This document shows positions 1 through 9,372 of a stretch of 63,857 bases of DNA, piece by piece (position 1 is the first letter of the stretch; each line of letters opens with the position of its first letter). The stretch is taken from positions 1 through 63,857 of the forward strand of contig JAFGPV010000188.1 of NCBI GenBank assembly GCA_016936015.1. The letters are read 5' to 3'. Under the pieces are notes generated by a model. It had not been told where the DNA came from, searched no databases, and saw only the letters and a list, made by a program, of their open reading frames with translations. Both the position numbers and the translations under genes were made by a program. Source of the stretch: Pirellulales bacterium. Lineage in GTDB: Bacteria > Planctomycetota > Planctomycetia > Pirellulales > Thermoguttaceae.

Positions 1-144
1 CCGCATCCTCCAATCGGTAGAGATTGGCCGTCCGTGGCGAAGAAAGCGAGTTGCCGTGAATCGCACTGGGGTTCGCGGAACGGACACCGCCAGTGGGTCG
101 AAACCTTGAAGCGGCAAAAGGACGAAGGGGGTGCCTATGAATGA
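1..144 (+). CDS. Possible C-terminal end of an upstream element gene (partial)
   Basis: A frame open from base 1 runs to a TGA at 142-144, overlapping the start of the next gene by 8 bases, as seen between other element genes here. The visible 47 residues are basic and polar, with no recognised motif. The open frame could be chance in GC-rich DNA, since only 144 bases are visible and the start is missing. Confidence 0.25.
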   Translation, partial: PHPPIGRDWPSVAKKASCRESHWGSRNGHRQWVETLKRQKDEGGAYE

Positions 145-352
145 CGCTCCCGAAAAGTTGCTCCTCTCTGCCTGCGACGCTGCGGAGGCCCTGTCAATTT
201 CGCAGAGGTCGCTCTGGAGCTTGACCGCACCCCGTGGCCCGATCCCTGCGCTGCGGCTGGGGAACCGTGTACTATACCCCGTCGATGGCCTACGCCGGTG
301 GATCGACGCTCAAACGGCGGCGGCCGGGGAGGAGGGTCACTGTGAAAAATGA
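137..352 (+). CDS. Excisionase-like helix-turn-helix protein
   Basis: This 71-residue protein looks like a MerR/excisionase-type winged helix: an N-terminal AAEALSISQRSLW helix-turn-helix, then a wing with APRGPIP and VLYP, then a terminal W..A helix. Its counterpart in element 2 (10616-10849) shares LTAPRGPIP and VLYP at the same positions. ATG 137 is preferred because a G-rich ribosome site (124-131) precedes it; a GTG at 131 is in frame. It overlaps the next gene by 11 bases, which suggests translational coupling. Likely role: recombination directionality factor and/or regulator of the replication gene. Family assignment comes from motif and context. Confidence 0.75.
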   Translation: MNDAPEKLLLSACDAAEALSISQRSLWSLTAPRGPIPALRLGNRVLYPVDGLRRWIDAQTAAAGEEGHCEK

Positions 353-1094
353 ATATCAAGGCCCACCGGCGACGGGGTGGACGTGGATTGACAACGCCAC
401 CATTCTACGCGCGGCGGAGGTTGGGGCGACGGCTTTAATGATCTACGCGATCCTCGCATTGCATACCGATTGGATCGAGCCGGGGACCATGAGGTCGAGA
501 ATCTGCTGGCCGTCACTTTCGAGAATTTCAAAAATTGCCGGACTGACTCCCCGATCCGTGAGAACTGCAATTCGTGAACTTGAACGATCCGGTTTGGTTG
601 TGGTCGAGAGGTTGGGTGGCGGATCGGACTCAACCCGCTATTTGCTTCCTGCATCCCCCAAGGAACCGGGGAAAAATTTTTCCTCCCCTTCCCATAAGGA
701 CCGGAAGCAAATTTCCGTGGAGGGAGGAAAAATTCTTCCGGGGAGGGAGGAAAAATATTTCCCCCTAACTACAGACAGGGAACTACAGACAGGGAACCAG
801 AAGCGCGGCACGGTCGCGGAAATTGGTTTTCCTTCGGAACTCGACAACGAGCAATGCCGAACCGCTTGGGGGGAGTGGTTGGCATACCGTCGTGAGAGGC
901 GGTTGACCTGCACCCCGCGAACCTTGAACGCACAACTCTGCAAGCTGGCATCTTGGGGGCCGACTGCCGCGATTCAAGCTATCGAAAATGCCATTGCCGG
1001 GGGCTGGCAAGGTTTATTCGAGCCAAGACCAAACGGCCGCGACCAAGCCCCCGCCAAACCGTCCTATGAAGACACCCTTCCCCTGTTGGGATAA
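342..1094 (+). CDS. Replication initiator-like winged-helix protein
   Basis: A 250-residue protein started at GTG 342, with GGAGGG at about 329-334. Residues 1-110 contain a winged helix-turn-helix (ISKIAGLTPRSVRTAIREL followed by a basic beta-wing), as in plasmid and phage initiators and DnaD/O-type proteins. The middle is low-complexity and is encoded by AT-rich repeats that look like an origin (668-794). The C-terminal part is rich in W, R and L. The gene is 3 bases upstream of a DnaB-type helicase, recalling the O/P arrangement of lambdoid phages. The initiator role is inferred from this architecture; no rolling-circle or primase motif is seen. Confidence 0.6.
   Translation: MKNEYQGPPATGWTWIDNATILRAAEVGATALMIYAILALHTDWIEPGTMRSRICWPSLSRISKIAGLTPRSVRTAIRELERSGLVVVERLGGGSDSTRYLLPASPKEPGKNFSSPSHKDRKQISVEGGKILPGREEKYFPLTTDRELQTGNQKRGTVAEIGFPSELDNEQCRTAWGEWLAYRRERRLTCTPRTLNAQLCKLASWGPTAAIQAIENAIAGGWQGLFEPRPNGRDQAPAKPSYEDTLPLLG
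668..794. repeat. Candidate replication origin: intragenic AT-rich repeats
   Basis: Inside the initiator gene lie a perfect 14-bp palindrome GGAAAAATTTTTCC (670-683), a 15-bp direct repeat GGAGGGAGGAAAAAT (719-733 and 742-756) and a tandem pair of the 14-mer AACTACAGACAGGG (767-780, 781-794). Iterons plus AT-rich stretches in the middle of an initiator gene match the lambda O-gene origin layout. Function is inferred. Confidence 0.5.
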
Positions 1095-1097
1095 ACA

Positions 1098-2429
1098 ATG
1101 AATATCGAAATTCTCGACCGATTGCCGCCCTCCTCGACCGAAGCCGAGAAAAACCTTCTCGGAAGCATTCTCCTGGATCCGCGCGTACTCGACGAAATTG
1201 CCATCGGCCCGGAAGACTTCTATGCTGAAGCCCACGGGGTCTTGTTTCAACACCTGCGCCGGATGCACCGCGATGGAAAGGCTACCGACTCGACGACGTT
1301 GCTTGACCACCTCACCATTTCCGGCGACTTAGAGCGGATTGGCGGCCCGGACTATCTGCGGGAGGTTGCCCAATCGGTCCCCTATGTAGTCAACGCCCCG
1401 CACTACGCCCAAATCGTCCGGGAGAAAGCTAAGCTGCGGTCCATCATCAACGTATGCACCACTGGTTTGCAGGCCGCCTACGGTAACGACAAGGCCGACG
1501 ACGTGTTGAACACCCTAGAAGCGGGATTGTCGTTCATCTCGACCGAAGCCGCAGATAACGCCACCTCGAGCGCATTGGACGTAAGCATCGACGCCGTGGA
1601 ACGGATCGACGGTATGCTGGACAGAAACCAGCATATCGGCTTGACGACCGGTATGGAAAATTTCGATTCCGTCTTCGGCGGGCTTTTCGACGGCGAGTTG
1701 AACATACTGGCCGCGCGCCCGGGAATCGGGAAAACCAGTCTGGCCCTCCAGATTGCACAATACATTGCCGGACGTGGTGGAACGGTCCTTTTCGTCAGTC
1801 TCGAAATGGCCGCGCGCGAGTTGATGACTCGGTTGGCTTGTACCGTTTCGGGAGTATCTGGGCAACGGGTTCGCAACGGTCAGCTTGTCGAGTGGGAACG
1901 GGAGCGACTCTCCAAGGCATTTAATGAAGTCGGAAACCTTCTTCTCTACATCCGAGATTCATCAGCATCGACGGTTTACGATGTTCGCCGAGAGGCGCGG
2001 CGGCTCGTGAAAAAAGGATTGCGGCTTGTTGTTGTTGATTATCTCCAGCTACTTCAACCGGAGGACCGACGACAGCCGCGATTGGAACAGGTGACGACAA
2101 TTTCCAAGGGATTGAAAAACCTCGCCCGAGAACTGGACCTTCCGGTCCTTTGCTGTTGCCAGCTCAATCGGGAGGCTGAGAAGAACGACCGACCAAGTTT
2201 ACACCACCTCCGCGAATCCGGCAGTATCGAACAAGATGCCGATGTGGTGATGTTCCTTAACCGACAACGGCAGACATCGGAGGCCGAGCTGATCGTCAGT
2301 AAGAACCGCAACGGAAAATGTGGCGTTTTGAAACTATCGTGGGAGGCGACGACGACGAAGTATACCACTACCACCCCGTCACCGGCCAGCAACCAATACG
2401 CTGGTGACTTTGAGGAATTCCAACGATGA
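1098..2429 (+). CDS. dnaB: DnaB-family replicative DNA helicase
   Basis: 443 residues, normal for DnaB. Residues 1-105 match the N-terminal DnaB domain (PPSSTEAEKNLLGSILLDP). The RecA-like ATPase domain has Walker A ARPGIGKTS near residue 207, the catalytic ETAARE-type motif as SLEMAARELMTRL, Walker B VVVDYLQLL, and CQLNREAE with ESGSIEQDADVV near the end. It unwinds DNA at the element's fork, or is delivered to its origin by the preceding initiator. It begins 3 bases after that gene. This is an element-borne copy rather than the host gene, judged by its place between an initiator and an integrase. Confidence 0.95.
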   Translation: MNIEILDRLPPSSTEAEKNLLGSILLDPRVLDEIAIGPEDFYAEAHGVLFQHLRRMHRDGKATDSTTLLDHLTISGDLERIGGPDYLREVAQSVPYVVNAPHYAQIVREKAKLRSIINVCTTGLQAAYGNDKADDVLNTLEAGLSFISTEAADNATSSALDVSIDAVERIDGMLDRNQHIGLTTGMENFDSVFGGLFDGELNILAARPGIGKTSLALQIAQYIAGRGGTVLFVSLEMAARELMTRLACTVSGVSGQRVRNGQLVEWERERLSKAFNEVGNLLLYIRDSSASTVYDVRREARRLVKKGLRLVVVDYLQLLQPEDRRQPRLEQVTTISKGLKNLARELDLPVLCCCQLNREAEKNDRPSLHHLRESGSIEQDADVVMFLNRQRQTSEAELIVSKNRNGKCGVLKLSWEATTTKYTTTTPSPASNQYAGDFEEFQR

Positions 2430-2611
2430 AATCCCGGATCCGACCACCACGAAAACGCAAAAACCTTCCGCCTTGGCCGCCAAAGGAATTGGAGTTGCCC
2501 GACGACATCGACGCCATCGAATCCGGCCGACCCCAGCCGTCCATCGTCGAGGATTCAGGCCAACCAGAAAAAGCAAACCAACGCTGCCAGTCCGTCAGCA
2601 ACCAAGGTTAA
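2426..2611 (+). CDS. Small basic hypothetical protein
   Basis: The 61-residue frame starts at an ATG overlapping the helicase stop codon (ATGA), a usual sign of translational coupling. The N-terminus is strongly basic and proline-rich (RPPRKRKNLPPWPPK); the rest is polar. No domain is recognised. The start overlap supports it being a gene, but composition alone does not. Confidence 0.45.
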   Translation: MKSRIRPPRKRKNLPPWPPKELELPDDIDAIESGRPQPSIVEDSGQPEKANQRCQSVSNQG

Positions 2612-2752
2612 GCCAAACATCGAAACGACTCCAAAAACCAGCATAGACCCCGTAACTTTAAATAGGTTTCGCATGGTTACTTTCCTTTCGTCCTACTCGA
2701 AAAGGCGAAATAAACCACGCGATATAACAGGGAACCCCCGGAAGGGATCAGC

Positions 2753-2938
2753 ATGACGCCCAAACAACTCGAGCGCGAAGCCCTGGACGTCTTCCATGCC
2801 GTGACCCCCTGGCGGACGTTCTGGGCTGAGCATGGCCCCGGTGTGTTGAACTTGCCCGATGGTGAGGAACGCGCCCGGTTGGTTGGCAAGCTGTTCGCCC
2901 TGGTCACTTCCGGCGAACTAGCCGGACTCACCCCTTAA
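2753..2938 (+). CDS. Small hypothetical element protein
   Basis: 61 residues, preceded by a good ribosome site (GGAAGGGA at about 2739-2746). The predicted protein is helical, with the tryptophan-containing stretch TPWRTFWAEHGPG and a hydrophobic C-terminal helix, and has no recognised catalytic motif. It sits between the replication genes and the XRE/integrase pair, a common place for small accessory proteins of satellites. Function unknown. Confidence 0.55.
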   Translation: MTPKQLEREALDVFHAVTPWRTFWAEHGPGVLNLPDGEERARLVGKLFALVTSGELAGLTP

Positions 2939-2958
2939 AAGAAAAATAGGCAAGGGGC

Positions 2959-2987
2959 TTGACAAGGCGCTAAGTTATGGATTAGAT
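2959..2987 (+). promoter_or_regulatory. Promoter of XRE regulator (probably leaderless)
   Basis: A consensus -35 TTGACA (2959-2964), a 17-bp spacer and TTAGAT (2982-2987) as -10. The ATG of the regulator starts 8 bases after the -10, so transcription should begin at or next to the start codon. No ribosome site precedes it. The element 2 regulator has the same geometry at 12930-12958. Confidence 0.65.
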
Positions 2988-2994
2988 TAAGCCG

Positions 2995-3222
2995 ATGAAA
3001 CCAAAAAAGACCGAAAAACTGAGTGACCAATTACGGCGATTGATCGAAGAATCGTCCCTGAGCCGATATGAAATCAGCAAGCGAACCGGGATCGCCCAAT
3101 CCACCCTTTGCAAGCTGGTCCAAGGCGAACGTGGGATCTCCACCAAATCGTGGGACTTGCTGGGCGAATGCTTAGACCTGCGGCTTGTGGCGGAAAAACC
3201 TAAAAAGAAAGGCGGAAAGTAA
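2995..3222 (+). CDS. XRE/Cro-type HTH transcriptional regulator
   Basis: The 75-residue protein is one helix-turn-helix domain: LRRLIEESSLSRYEISKRTG then IAQSTLCKLVQGERGIS, with a lysine-rich tail. Single-domain XRE proteins of this kind act as repressors that control lysogeny or excision genes. The gene is 2 bases upstream of the integrase, so the two are probably cotranscribed from 2959-2987. Because the promoter lies immediately before the ATG, the message appears leaderless, like lambda cI from PRM. The orthologue in element 2 (12966-13193) is the same length and shares the TDQLR/SDQLR start. The operator has not been located. Confidence 0.85.
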   Translation: MKPKKTEKLSDQLRRLIEESSLSRYEISKRTGIAQSTLCKLVQGERGISTKSWDLLGECLDLRLVAEKPKKKGGK

Positions 3223-3224
3223 CA

Positions 3225-4592
<1,368 letters not shown>

Positions 4593-4768
4593 TAAATAAT
4601 TTCCGTGCAACCACTTGCGATAAAAAAGTTATCGGCATGTTGGTGCCGGTTTGGTAATTATGCTGAGGATTCATTCTACTTGCCAAAGATCGGTCTGCAA
4701 GGCGTCCGGCCTGCATTTCTCTGCCCTAATAGGAATTTTTTTAGGAAAGTGCAGAGAACAGAAACTCC

Positions 4769-5473
4769 CTACTTAATTTCTTCCAACCAGACGGCAATTC
4801 CCGGTTGAGGTTTTTGGGAATCAACCCAGCTATTAGAAGAGGTTTGTTCGAGGGCACGATTTCTTAAAAGAAAGATCGTCTCTCCTCGCTTGCAAGTTAC
4901 CGCCTGACTTCCTCCAAAGACTTCAATATTGGTATGTCCTAATTGCAGATCCTGATCGGACACACTCGTTCGCATACTCCATTTTTCTCTTGCCTCCACC
5001 GAACGAAATGATAAACCTAATGACCATTGTTCTTTTTGGGGATCGGGAGCTTTTCGGAGGGAAACCGTAATGATGGCTTCTACGCCGTTTGACCGTGAAT
5101 GCCCTTCATGACTGCCACTGCATTTAGGGACGTGAGGAGAAGCTGGTATCATACCGGCGAGATAATGCCAAGAGTATTTGCTCCCTTTGGGCAAAAAAAC
5201 CCGCCACTTCCAGGTTAGCGGTTCTTCACAGGGGATCTCGATCCCCTGAAACAGCGAATCGTCCTTGATTTTCAGGTATCCGGCTTCGGTGCGAAGTTTC
5301 ACTAATTCCTTCTCGAACTCCGTCATCCTTCGGTACATCAAGATGCTGGTGACGGCTAAGGCGACCAGGAGCGTGAAGAAGAGTAATGAGCGCAGGGAAT
5401 ATTGGAACCTTCGTCGGTCGATTGGGGCAACCGTGTCGGGAGAAGATGGCGGACTCACATTCCCCAATGACAT
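4769..5473 (-). CDS. Membrane-anchored hypothetical protein with SLRSLL motif
   Basis: 234 residues from ATG 5473; an upstream ATG at 5560 is possible but would read through dispersed palindromes, so the shorter start is chosen. After a short cytoplasmic part comes RRRFQYSLRSLLFFTLLVALAVTSILMYRRM, the positively charged motif and single membrane segment typical of an abundant planctomycete protein family, then a coiled stretch and a soluble domain of unknown function. It lies on the native stretch between the two elements. An in-frame palindrome (AGGGGATCTCGATCCCCT, about 5229-5246) forms part of its coding sequence. No function can be assigned. Confidence 0.7.
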   Translation of the reverse strand: MSLGNVSPPSSPDTVAPIDRRRFQYSLRSLLFFTLLVALAVTSILMYRRMTEFEKELVKLRTEAGYLKIKDDSLFQGIEIPCEEPLTWKWRVFLPKGSKYSWHYLAGMIPASPHVPKCSGSHEGHSRSNGVEAIITVSLRKAPDPQKEQWSLGLSFRSVEAREKWSMRTSVSDQDLQLGHTNIEVFGGSQAVTCKRGETIFLLRNRALEQTSSNSWVDSQKPQPGIAVWLEEIK

Positions 5474-5484
5474 AGCTATTACTT

Positions 5485-5540
5485 GTTCCGAAGCTCCAGC
5501 TTCGGAACACATCATAGGTTCCCAAGCTGGAGCTTGGGAA
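5485..5540. repeat. Pair of dispersed palindromes
   Basis: Two near-perfect palindromes with the shared core AAGCT(CC/GG)AGCTT: 5485-5508 with 11-bp arms and 5519-5540 with 10-bp arms. A third small inverted repeat (GCGGCAAGATGCCGC) follows at about 5553. They look like REP-type dispersed units on the chromosomal side of the element 2 boundary. Confidence 0.7.
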
Positions 5541-5580
5541 TCAGGTGTGTAACGCGGCAAGATGCCGCATCTACTATGTT

Positions 5581-5604
5581 AGTGGAGGCGGCGGGAATTG
5601 AACC
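5581..5604. repeat. Left attachment repeat of element 2 (displaced ssrA 3' end)
   Basis: A 24-bp copy of the ssrA 3' terminus starting AGTGGAGGCGGCGGGAATTG, identical to 14483-14506; the sequences diverge at the next base on both sides (5605 T against 14507 C). It marks the far end of the element. Confidence 0.9.
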
Positions 5605-5848
5605 TACTTTGAAAACAACGGAAAAACAAGGGGATCGGTCTGTACGCGGCGCAGAATCCGGCGCACAGAACGCAGAAAACCGGCCAATAGACCCCGACTT
5701 GGGGGCCATCATCGACGCATGGCCGAAGCTGCCCGATCCGATCAAGGCCGGCATCTTGGCAATGGTCCGGGCGGCTGGTGGAAAGAGTAACGAGGTGGAG
5801 CGGCGCGATCTCGATTGGAGCATTCCACCTCCCGGCCATCCCGCGTAA
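5605..5848 (+). other. Displaced native 3' tail of the element 2 integrase gene
   Basis: Reading on from the attachment repeat in the same frame the integrase uses at 14483-14506 gives 81 codons to TAA 5846-5848. They include DLGAIIDAWPKLPDPIKAGI followed by LAMVRAAGG, an amphipathic helical segment. In the excised circle the two ends join and this would be the integrase C-terminus (total 517 residues). In the integrated state it is an orphan fragment with no evident start of its own. Confidence 0.75.
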
Positions 5849-6125
5849 TGCGGCGCGTCAAGCGGCTGGGGACTGCCGGGGAGCCGGGAACGGCGTCAAG
5901 GAAAAACCATAGCCATTTTGGTATCTGAAGATGTCAAGCAGTCTGACAGGATGGTAGTATGTTGTCTTGCAGGAGGTTGCCCATCTCCGGCAACGGCCGA
6001 TGGTTGCACCCGGCACCCCGGCGGCCGGCCCCCCCAGGCCCGGCATGGGACCCTTAATACTAGCGTGCCGCCGGGTTTTTTCAGAATTTCAGGTCGGGGC
6101 ACGAAAATGAGCAGTTGAGGTGGCA

Positions 6126-7139
6126 ATGGCAATCTACGGTTACATTCGTTGCACCCGGTTGAAAAATGAAAAGCCCCCCGAGGCGCTGATTCCTGAGATT
6201 GCGGCACGGGCCAAAGAATTTGGCGGCGGTCTTGCACAGGTCTTCGTCGATCCGGGGGCCTCGGAGGTCCCCGTCCTTGATCGCCCTCTCGGGAAAGAAA
6301 TGCTGCAAGCCCTCGGGGAGGAAGATATCCTGATTGTCCCTCGGCTGTACTACTTGGGAAATTCGATGCAGGATGTTCAAAGAACCCTTGGGATTCTGAG
6401 CGGGCATGGGGTGCGGATCTGCACGCTGCACGATGGGCTTGATCTTCCCCCCGGGTTTACCAAAACGCTGCTCCAGGTGTTCGCCCTGGTGGGGAACATA
6501 GAAAAGGCCCTCCGCTCCGAATGCTTCATCAAAGCGGCGCAGTCGAGGAAAGATCGCGGTTTGGCCTACTGCAATCCGCGGCTGGGCCGGAAGATCGTCG
6601 AGCGGGACGGCGTCAAGGTGCTGGAATGGGATATGGACCAATTGACCTTTATCGCCGAGATTGCCCGCCGTCTTCCCCGAGAAGGTGCCGCGAAGGTCGC
6701 CCAAGACTTTTGGAGACGGGGCGTGAAGGATCGGCGGGGCCGACCGTGGGGGCGGCAGGTGCCGAAACCGAAAATCCAAGCGATGGCGGCCCTGGAGATG
6801 CTGATCCGGGGCCGACGAACGAACCGTAGCCCTTATCAACAGTTCTACCGGGCGGCCCGATGGTTCCGGCGGATGTATCACGCGGGGCTGTTGCCGGCCC
6901 CCTACGACACGCTGGCTCTGACCGTGCAGGAACCTAAAAGTTTTCGAGCGGAACCCAAGCCCCGGAACTGGACGCCGGGCGGCACGGCACGGCGGGAGCA
7001 AGAGCGGGCCGATGCCAAGGCCCGGCACCACGCCGACCGGCTGGCCCGGTGGCGGCAGGAAAAGGCGGCACGGATTCAATCGCGGGTCCATAAGCCTTTG
7101 CAGGTGAGTGAAAATTTCGCGCTCCTATCGGATGATTGA
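6126..7139 (+). CDS. Serine-recombinase-like protein with substituted catalytic residues
   Basis: 337 residues from ATG 6126 (GAGG at 6117-6120). Residues 1-140 have the resolvase/invertase fold pattern: AIYGYIRCTR at the start, the LxxAL..EDILIVPRLYYLGNS strand, VRICTLHDGLDL and a long helix. The catalytic serine of the Y-x-R-V-S motif is Thr (YIRCT), and the usual LDRLGRS is LYYLGNS, so both active-site arginines of that loop are lost. A C-terminal region rich in Arg and Trp follows, ending in a basic coiled coil. It is more likely a DNA-binding or structural derivative than an active recombinase. A 52-bp degenerate copy of part of this gene lies at 9373-9424. Confidence 0.7.
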   Translation: MAIYGYIRCTRLKNEKPPEALIPEIAARAKEFGGGLAQVFVDPGASEVPVLDRPLGKEMLQALGEEDILIVPRLYYLGNSMQDVQRTLGILSGHGVRICTLHDGLDLPPGFTKTLLQVFALVGNIEKALRSECFIKAAQSRKDRGLAYCNPRLGRKIVERDGVKVLEWDMDQLTFIAEIARRLPREGAAKVAQDFWRRGVKDRRGRPWGRQVPKPKIQAMAALEMLIRGRRTNRSPYQQFYRAARWFRRMYHAGLLPAPYDTLALTVQEPKSFRAEPKPRNWTPGGTARREQERADAKARHHADRLARWRQEKAARIQSRVHKPLQVSENFALLSDD

Positions 7140-7204
7140 TCTCCAGAAAGAAATTGATAGGCTGGAGGGAAGGATTTTTCCCCTTTTAGATCGGAGTATC
7201 TGCC

Positions 7205-7588
7205 ATGATTACGAAAAAATCGGAAGGCGAGCGGTTGCTGGAAATCAACAATGTCCATTTTGCCGAGCTTGGTCCCCCGCCGACAATTGATGCCACGGGA
7301 AAATACGTGGGCTACCTTGAGAATGCTTTCGGTGAGCAATGGGTGTTCATCGGCGACCGCAAGACCGGCGAGGCGGTGATCCGCGGGGGCGATGCCGATT
7401 GGGCGAACGAGTTCCAGGTTTCCCGCGATAAGCCCTGTCCGGTCAACCTGATTCTGGGCGAGGAGGAAAAACAGTGGATCATCACCTGCTTCACGGCCAT
7501 GACCAACACGCCCTTTGATGTTGTGAAGGCCAATTTTGCGGCAGGAGACTTGCTCTCGGGGCTGCTGAGTAGTTTTCCCAATGGATAG
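7205..7588 (+). CDS. Hypothetical cargo protein
   Basis: 127 residues, ATG 7205 with GGAG about 10 bases upstream. It is predicted soluble alpha/beta, with LGPPPTIDATGKYVGYLEN and a long WIITCFTAMTNTPFDVVKANF helix; no signal peptide, membrane segment or known catalytic motif was recognised. It follows the recombinase-like gene in the same direction and may share its transcript. Its position in the variable part of a satellite-like element makes a host-interaction or defence role possible, but nothing in the sequence shows it. Confidence 0.6.
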   Translation: MITKKSEGERLLEINNVHFAELGPPPTIDATGKYVGYLENAFGEQWVFIGDRKTGEAVIRGGDADWANEFQVSRDKPCPVNLILGEEEKQWIITCFTAMTNTPFDVVKANFAAGDLLSGLLSSFPNG

Positions 7589-7800
7589 AAATCATCAGTG
7601 GATAGACAAATTGATCCGAGGGGGGATTGCACACGCTTGTTGGGGGCTTATAATTGGAGCTGTGTGAAATGGTGATAATTCAACTCATCGCAACCGGGCA
7701 ACGCAGGGGTTGCAATCATGGCAACGCATTCCTTTTATCCCAAATGTGGGAAAGTTTTGCGGTTCGATGAAATATTTGCCAGATTCTTGGAGATATTATC

Positions 7801-8463
7801 ATGATCGCAAAGGGAACTGCTCTTGTAATTTTTATTATCTTAGGAAGATCTGCTTCAGCTTTTGCTGCAACCCATCTATTGCTACCTCCAAAGCCTCCTC
7901 AGAAAGCAGAAACACCTAAAGAAGTTGCCAAAGTGAAGGCAGTAATTGCTGAAGGTGTACGGCAAATGAAACTGATTAAGTCCGCGTCAAGAAATAGAAA
8001 TAATCTTTTCTATAAGATGAGAATTCGGGGGTTATACTTGCCGCGATTTTCTACCTATCATAAAGCCGTAGGTAATGTGGGAATAATAGCACGTGCAGGG
8101 GGTGATCTAATTGCAGTGCCAGTTGTACAAATAATTGATAAAGATTCTATTTTGATTGAATCTCCACGTTATCTAACAATCATTGGGGAAACTCCAGAAG
8201 ATACAAGGGAATATGATAGGAAGCAACTACTTCTTGTTAAAGGATTTCCGACCTCTGGCATTACGAACACTGACATGGTGAAGTTTCAGGCATTGCTTGA
8301 AATCACAGGGACCAAACAATACAGAACAGTCGATGGTACAACAAACACCGTCCTCGTCTTAAAACCATTTCCTCTTGATATTGAGCTTAATAAATCTGGG
8401 ATACCCAAGAAAAGAACAAATCAAAAGAATCCTACAAATCAATCCAATCAACCAAAAAAGTAA
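7801..8463 (+). CDS. AT-rich secreted hypothetical cargo protein
   Basis: 220 residues opening with a signal peptide (MIAKGTALVIFIILGRSASA, then AFAA). The mature part begins with a Pro/Lys-rich stretch and a helix, then a beta-rich domain (GNVGIIARAGGDLIAVPVVQ, IDKDSILIESPRYLTIIG), and ends in an Asn/Gln/Lys-rich tail (KKRTNQKNPTNQSNQPKK). Codon use is visibly A/T-richer than every neighbour, suggesting recent acquisition from another background. No homology is recognised. It could be a lipid- or wall-associated cargo protein of the element. Confidence 0.6.
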   Translation: MIAKGTALVIFIILGRSASAFAATHLLLPPKPPQKAETPKEVAKVKAVIAEGVRQMKLIKSASRNRNNLFYKMRIRGLYLPRFSTYHKAVGNVGIIARAGGDLIAVPVVQIIDKDSILIESPRYLTIIGETPEDTREYDRKQLLLVKGFPTSGITNTDMVKFQALLEITGTKQYRTVDGTTNTVLVLKPFPLDIELNKSGIPKKRTNQKNPTNQSNQPKK

Positions 8464-9120
8464 AAGCAGGGGCGGTGTGATTAACGTACATAATCCTGAT
8501 GGAGAGGAAGTTGTAATCATTCAATCTAATAGAGAGACCCTCACATTGAACCAGCCGCAGCGCCGCGGAGCGGCTCGGGCTACTTCCAGCGACACGAGAA
8601 CGCATTTTGCCCCAGGAGGATGATAAAAGGCGGTGGGGGCCGTCAAGGAATCGTCGCTGGCGTTCGCCTTGTGTACGCCGCGGCGGACGCGACCCGGTGA
8701 CGCGGTGTTCTTTCTGGCCGTCCAGGAACCTCGGCCGTCCAAGCAGCATGGCGGACGCGACCGGCCTCCGGAGCGGTTCAGATGCCGCCCCCGCTGTCAG
8801 GAGAAAAATGGTCCCCCGCGGGATTCTGACCCCGGGGCAACCATTTACTACAGGATAGTGGTACAATAGCCCCCCATTGCTACACTACCCGAAATAATTC
8901 ATGCCAAGATACGCACTATGCTAAGTCTTAACTATTTAGTAAGTTACGGCGACAAAAGGAAAAGACGCAAACCTTGCGTCTTTTCCTTTGCTTATAGTAT
9001 TGCCAATGTAATCACTCGGGAATTGCCCCCGGGGCAACTATTTGAAGGTGCTTTTGGGTGATTACAATAAGGGTGGTCTTTCTTTTCGCTCCAGGGAATA
9101 AATCTCTTAGGGAGCCTGTC
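8464..9120. other. Non-coding or decayed stretch with hairpin
   Basis: I find no convincing gene here. AT-rich sequence turns abruptly GC-rich at about 8550-8840 and back again. Two copies of CCCCGGGGCAACYATTT occur at about 8831 and 9026, on either side of the hairpin at 8955-8989. A frame of 79 codons (about 8633-8869) is open but has no ribosome site or recognisable domain, and may be a remnant. Confidence 0.4.
8955..8989. terminator. Strong hairpin, probable bidirectional terminator
   Basis: Perfect 16-bp arms AAAGGAAAAGACGCAA (8955-8970) and TTGCGTCTTTTCCTTT (8974-8989) enclose a 3-nt loop ACC. The arms are themselves A- or T-rich toward the outside, giving a U-run on either strand. It would insulate the cargo genes from 9121 onward. 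It could also be a dispersed palindrome. Confidence 0.6.
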
Positions 9121-9255
9121 ATGCAAAAACTTAATTCTGATCGGTACACCCTTTACGGGATCATCGTGATCCTGTTCAGCCTGATCGGGTATCTGCTGTA
9201 TCAGAACTCCAAGCCCGCCCCGGTGCCGCCGAAGCCCGAGCCGATCCAGGTCTGA
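9121..9255 (+). CDS. Small single-pass membrane protein
   Basis: 44 residues started at ATG 9121, with GGGAGCC about 10 bases upstream. The sequence is a short polar N-terminus (MQKLNSDRYTLYG), one transmembrane helix (IIVILFSLIGYLLY) and a Pro-rich tail ending PVPPKPEPIQV. Nothing further is recognised. Tiny one-pass proteins in satellites can be toxins or membrane effectors; here that is only a possibility. Confidence 0.55.
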   Translation: MQKLNSDRYTLYGIIVILFSLIGYLLYQNSKPAPVPPKPEPIQV

Positions 9256-9372
9256 GTTCGGCAGCCGGTCCGTTATCCGGACATCACGCGGAACCGCTTT
9301 TTCTATCCGGCCCGCGACGGCAACGACTAACCGATCCGGCGGGCGACACGCAGGGCAATACGTCGATTCCTC

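Noticed and set aside
4605-4808. Open frame of 67 codons beside tRNA-Arg
   Set aside because: No ribosome site, no recognisable protein features, and it ends within the convergent membrane-protein gene.
5483-5848. A free-standing gene of 121 codons
   Set aside because: It begins in dispersed palindromes with no ribosome site and crosses the attachment repeat. It is better explained as the displaced integrase tail in the circular-form frame.
8375-8623. Open frame overlapping the end of the secreted cargo gene
   Set aside because: Different frame, AT-to-GC composition jump within it and no ribosome site.
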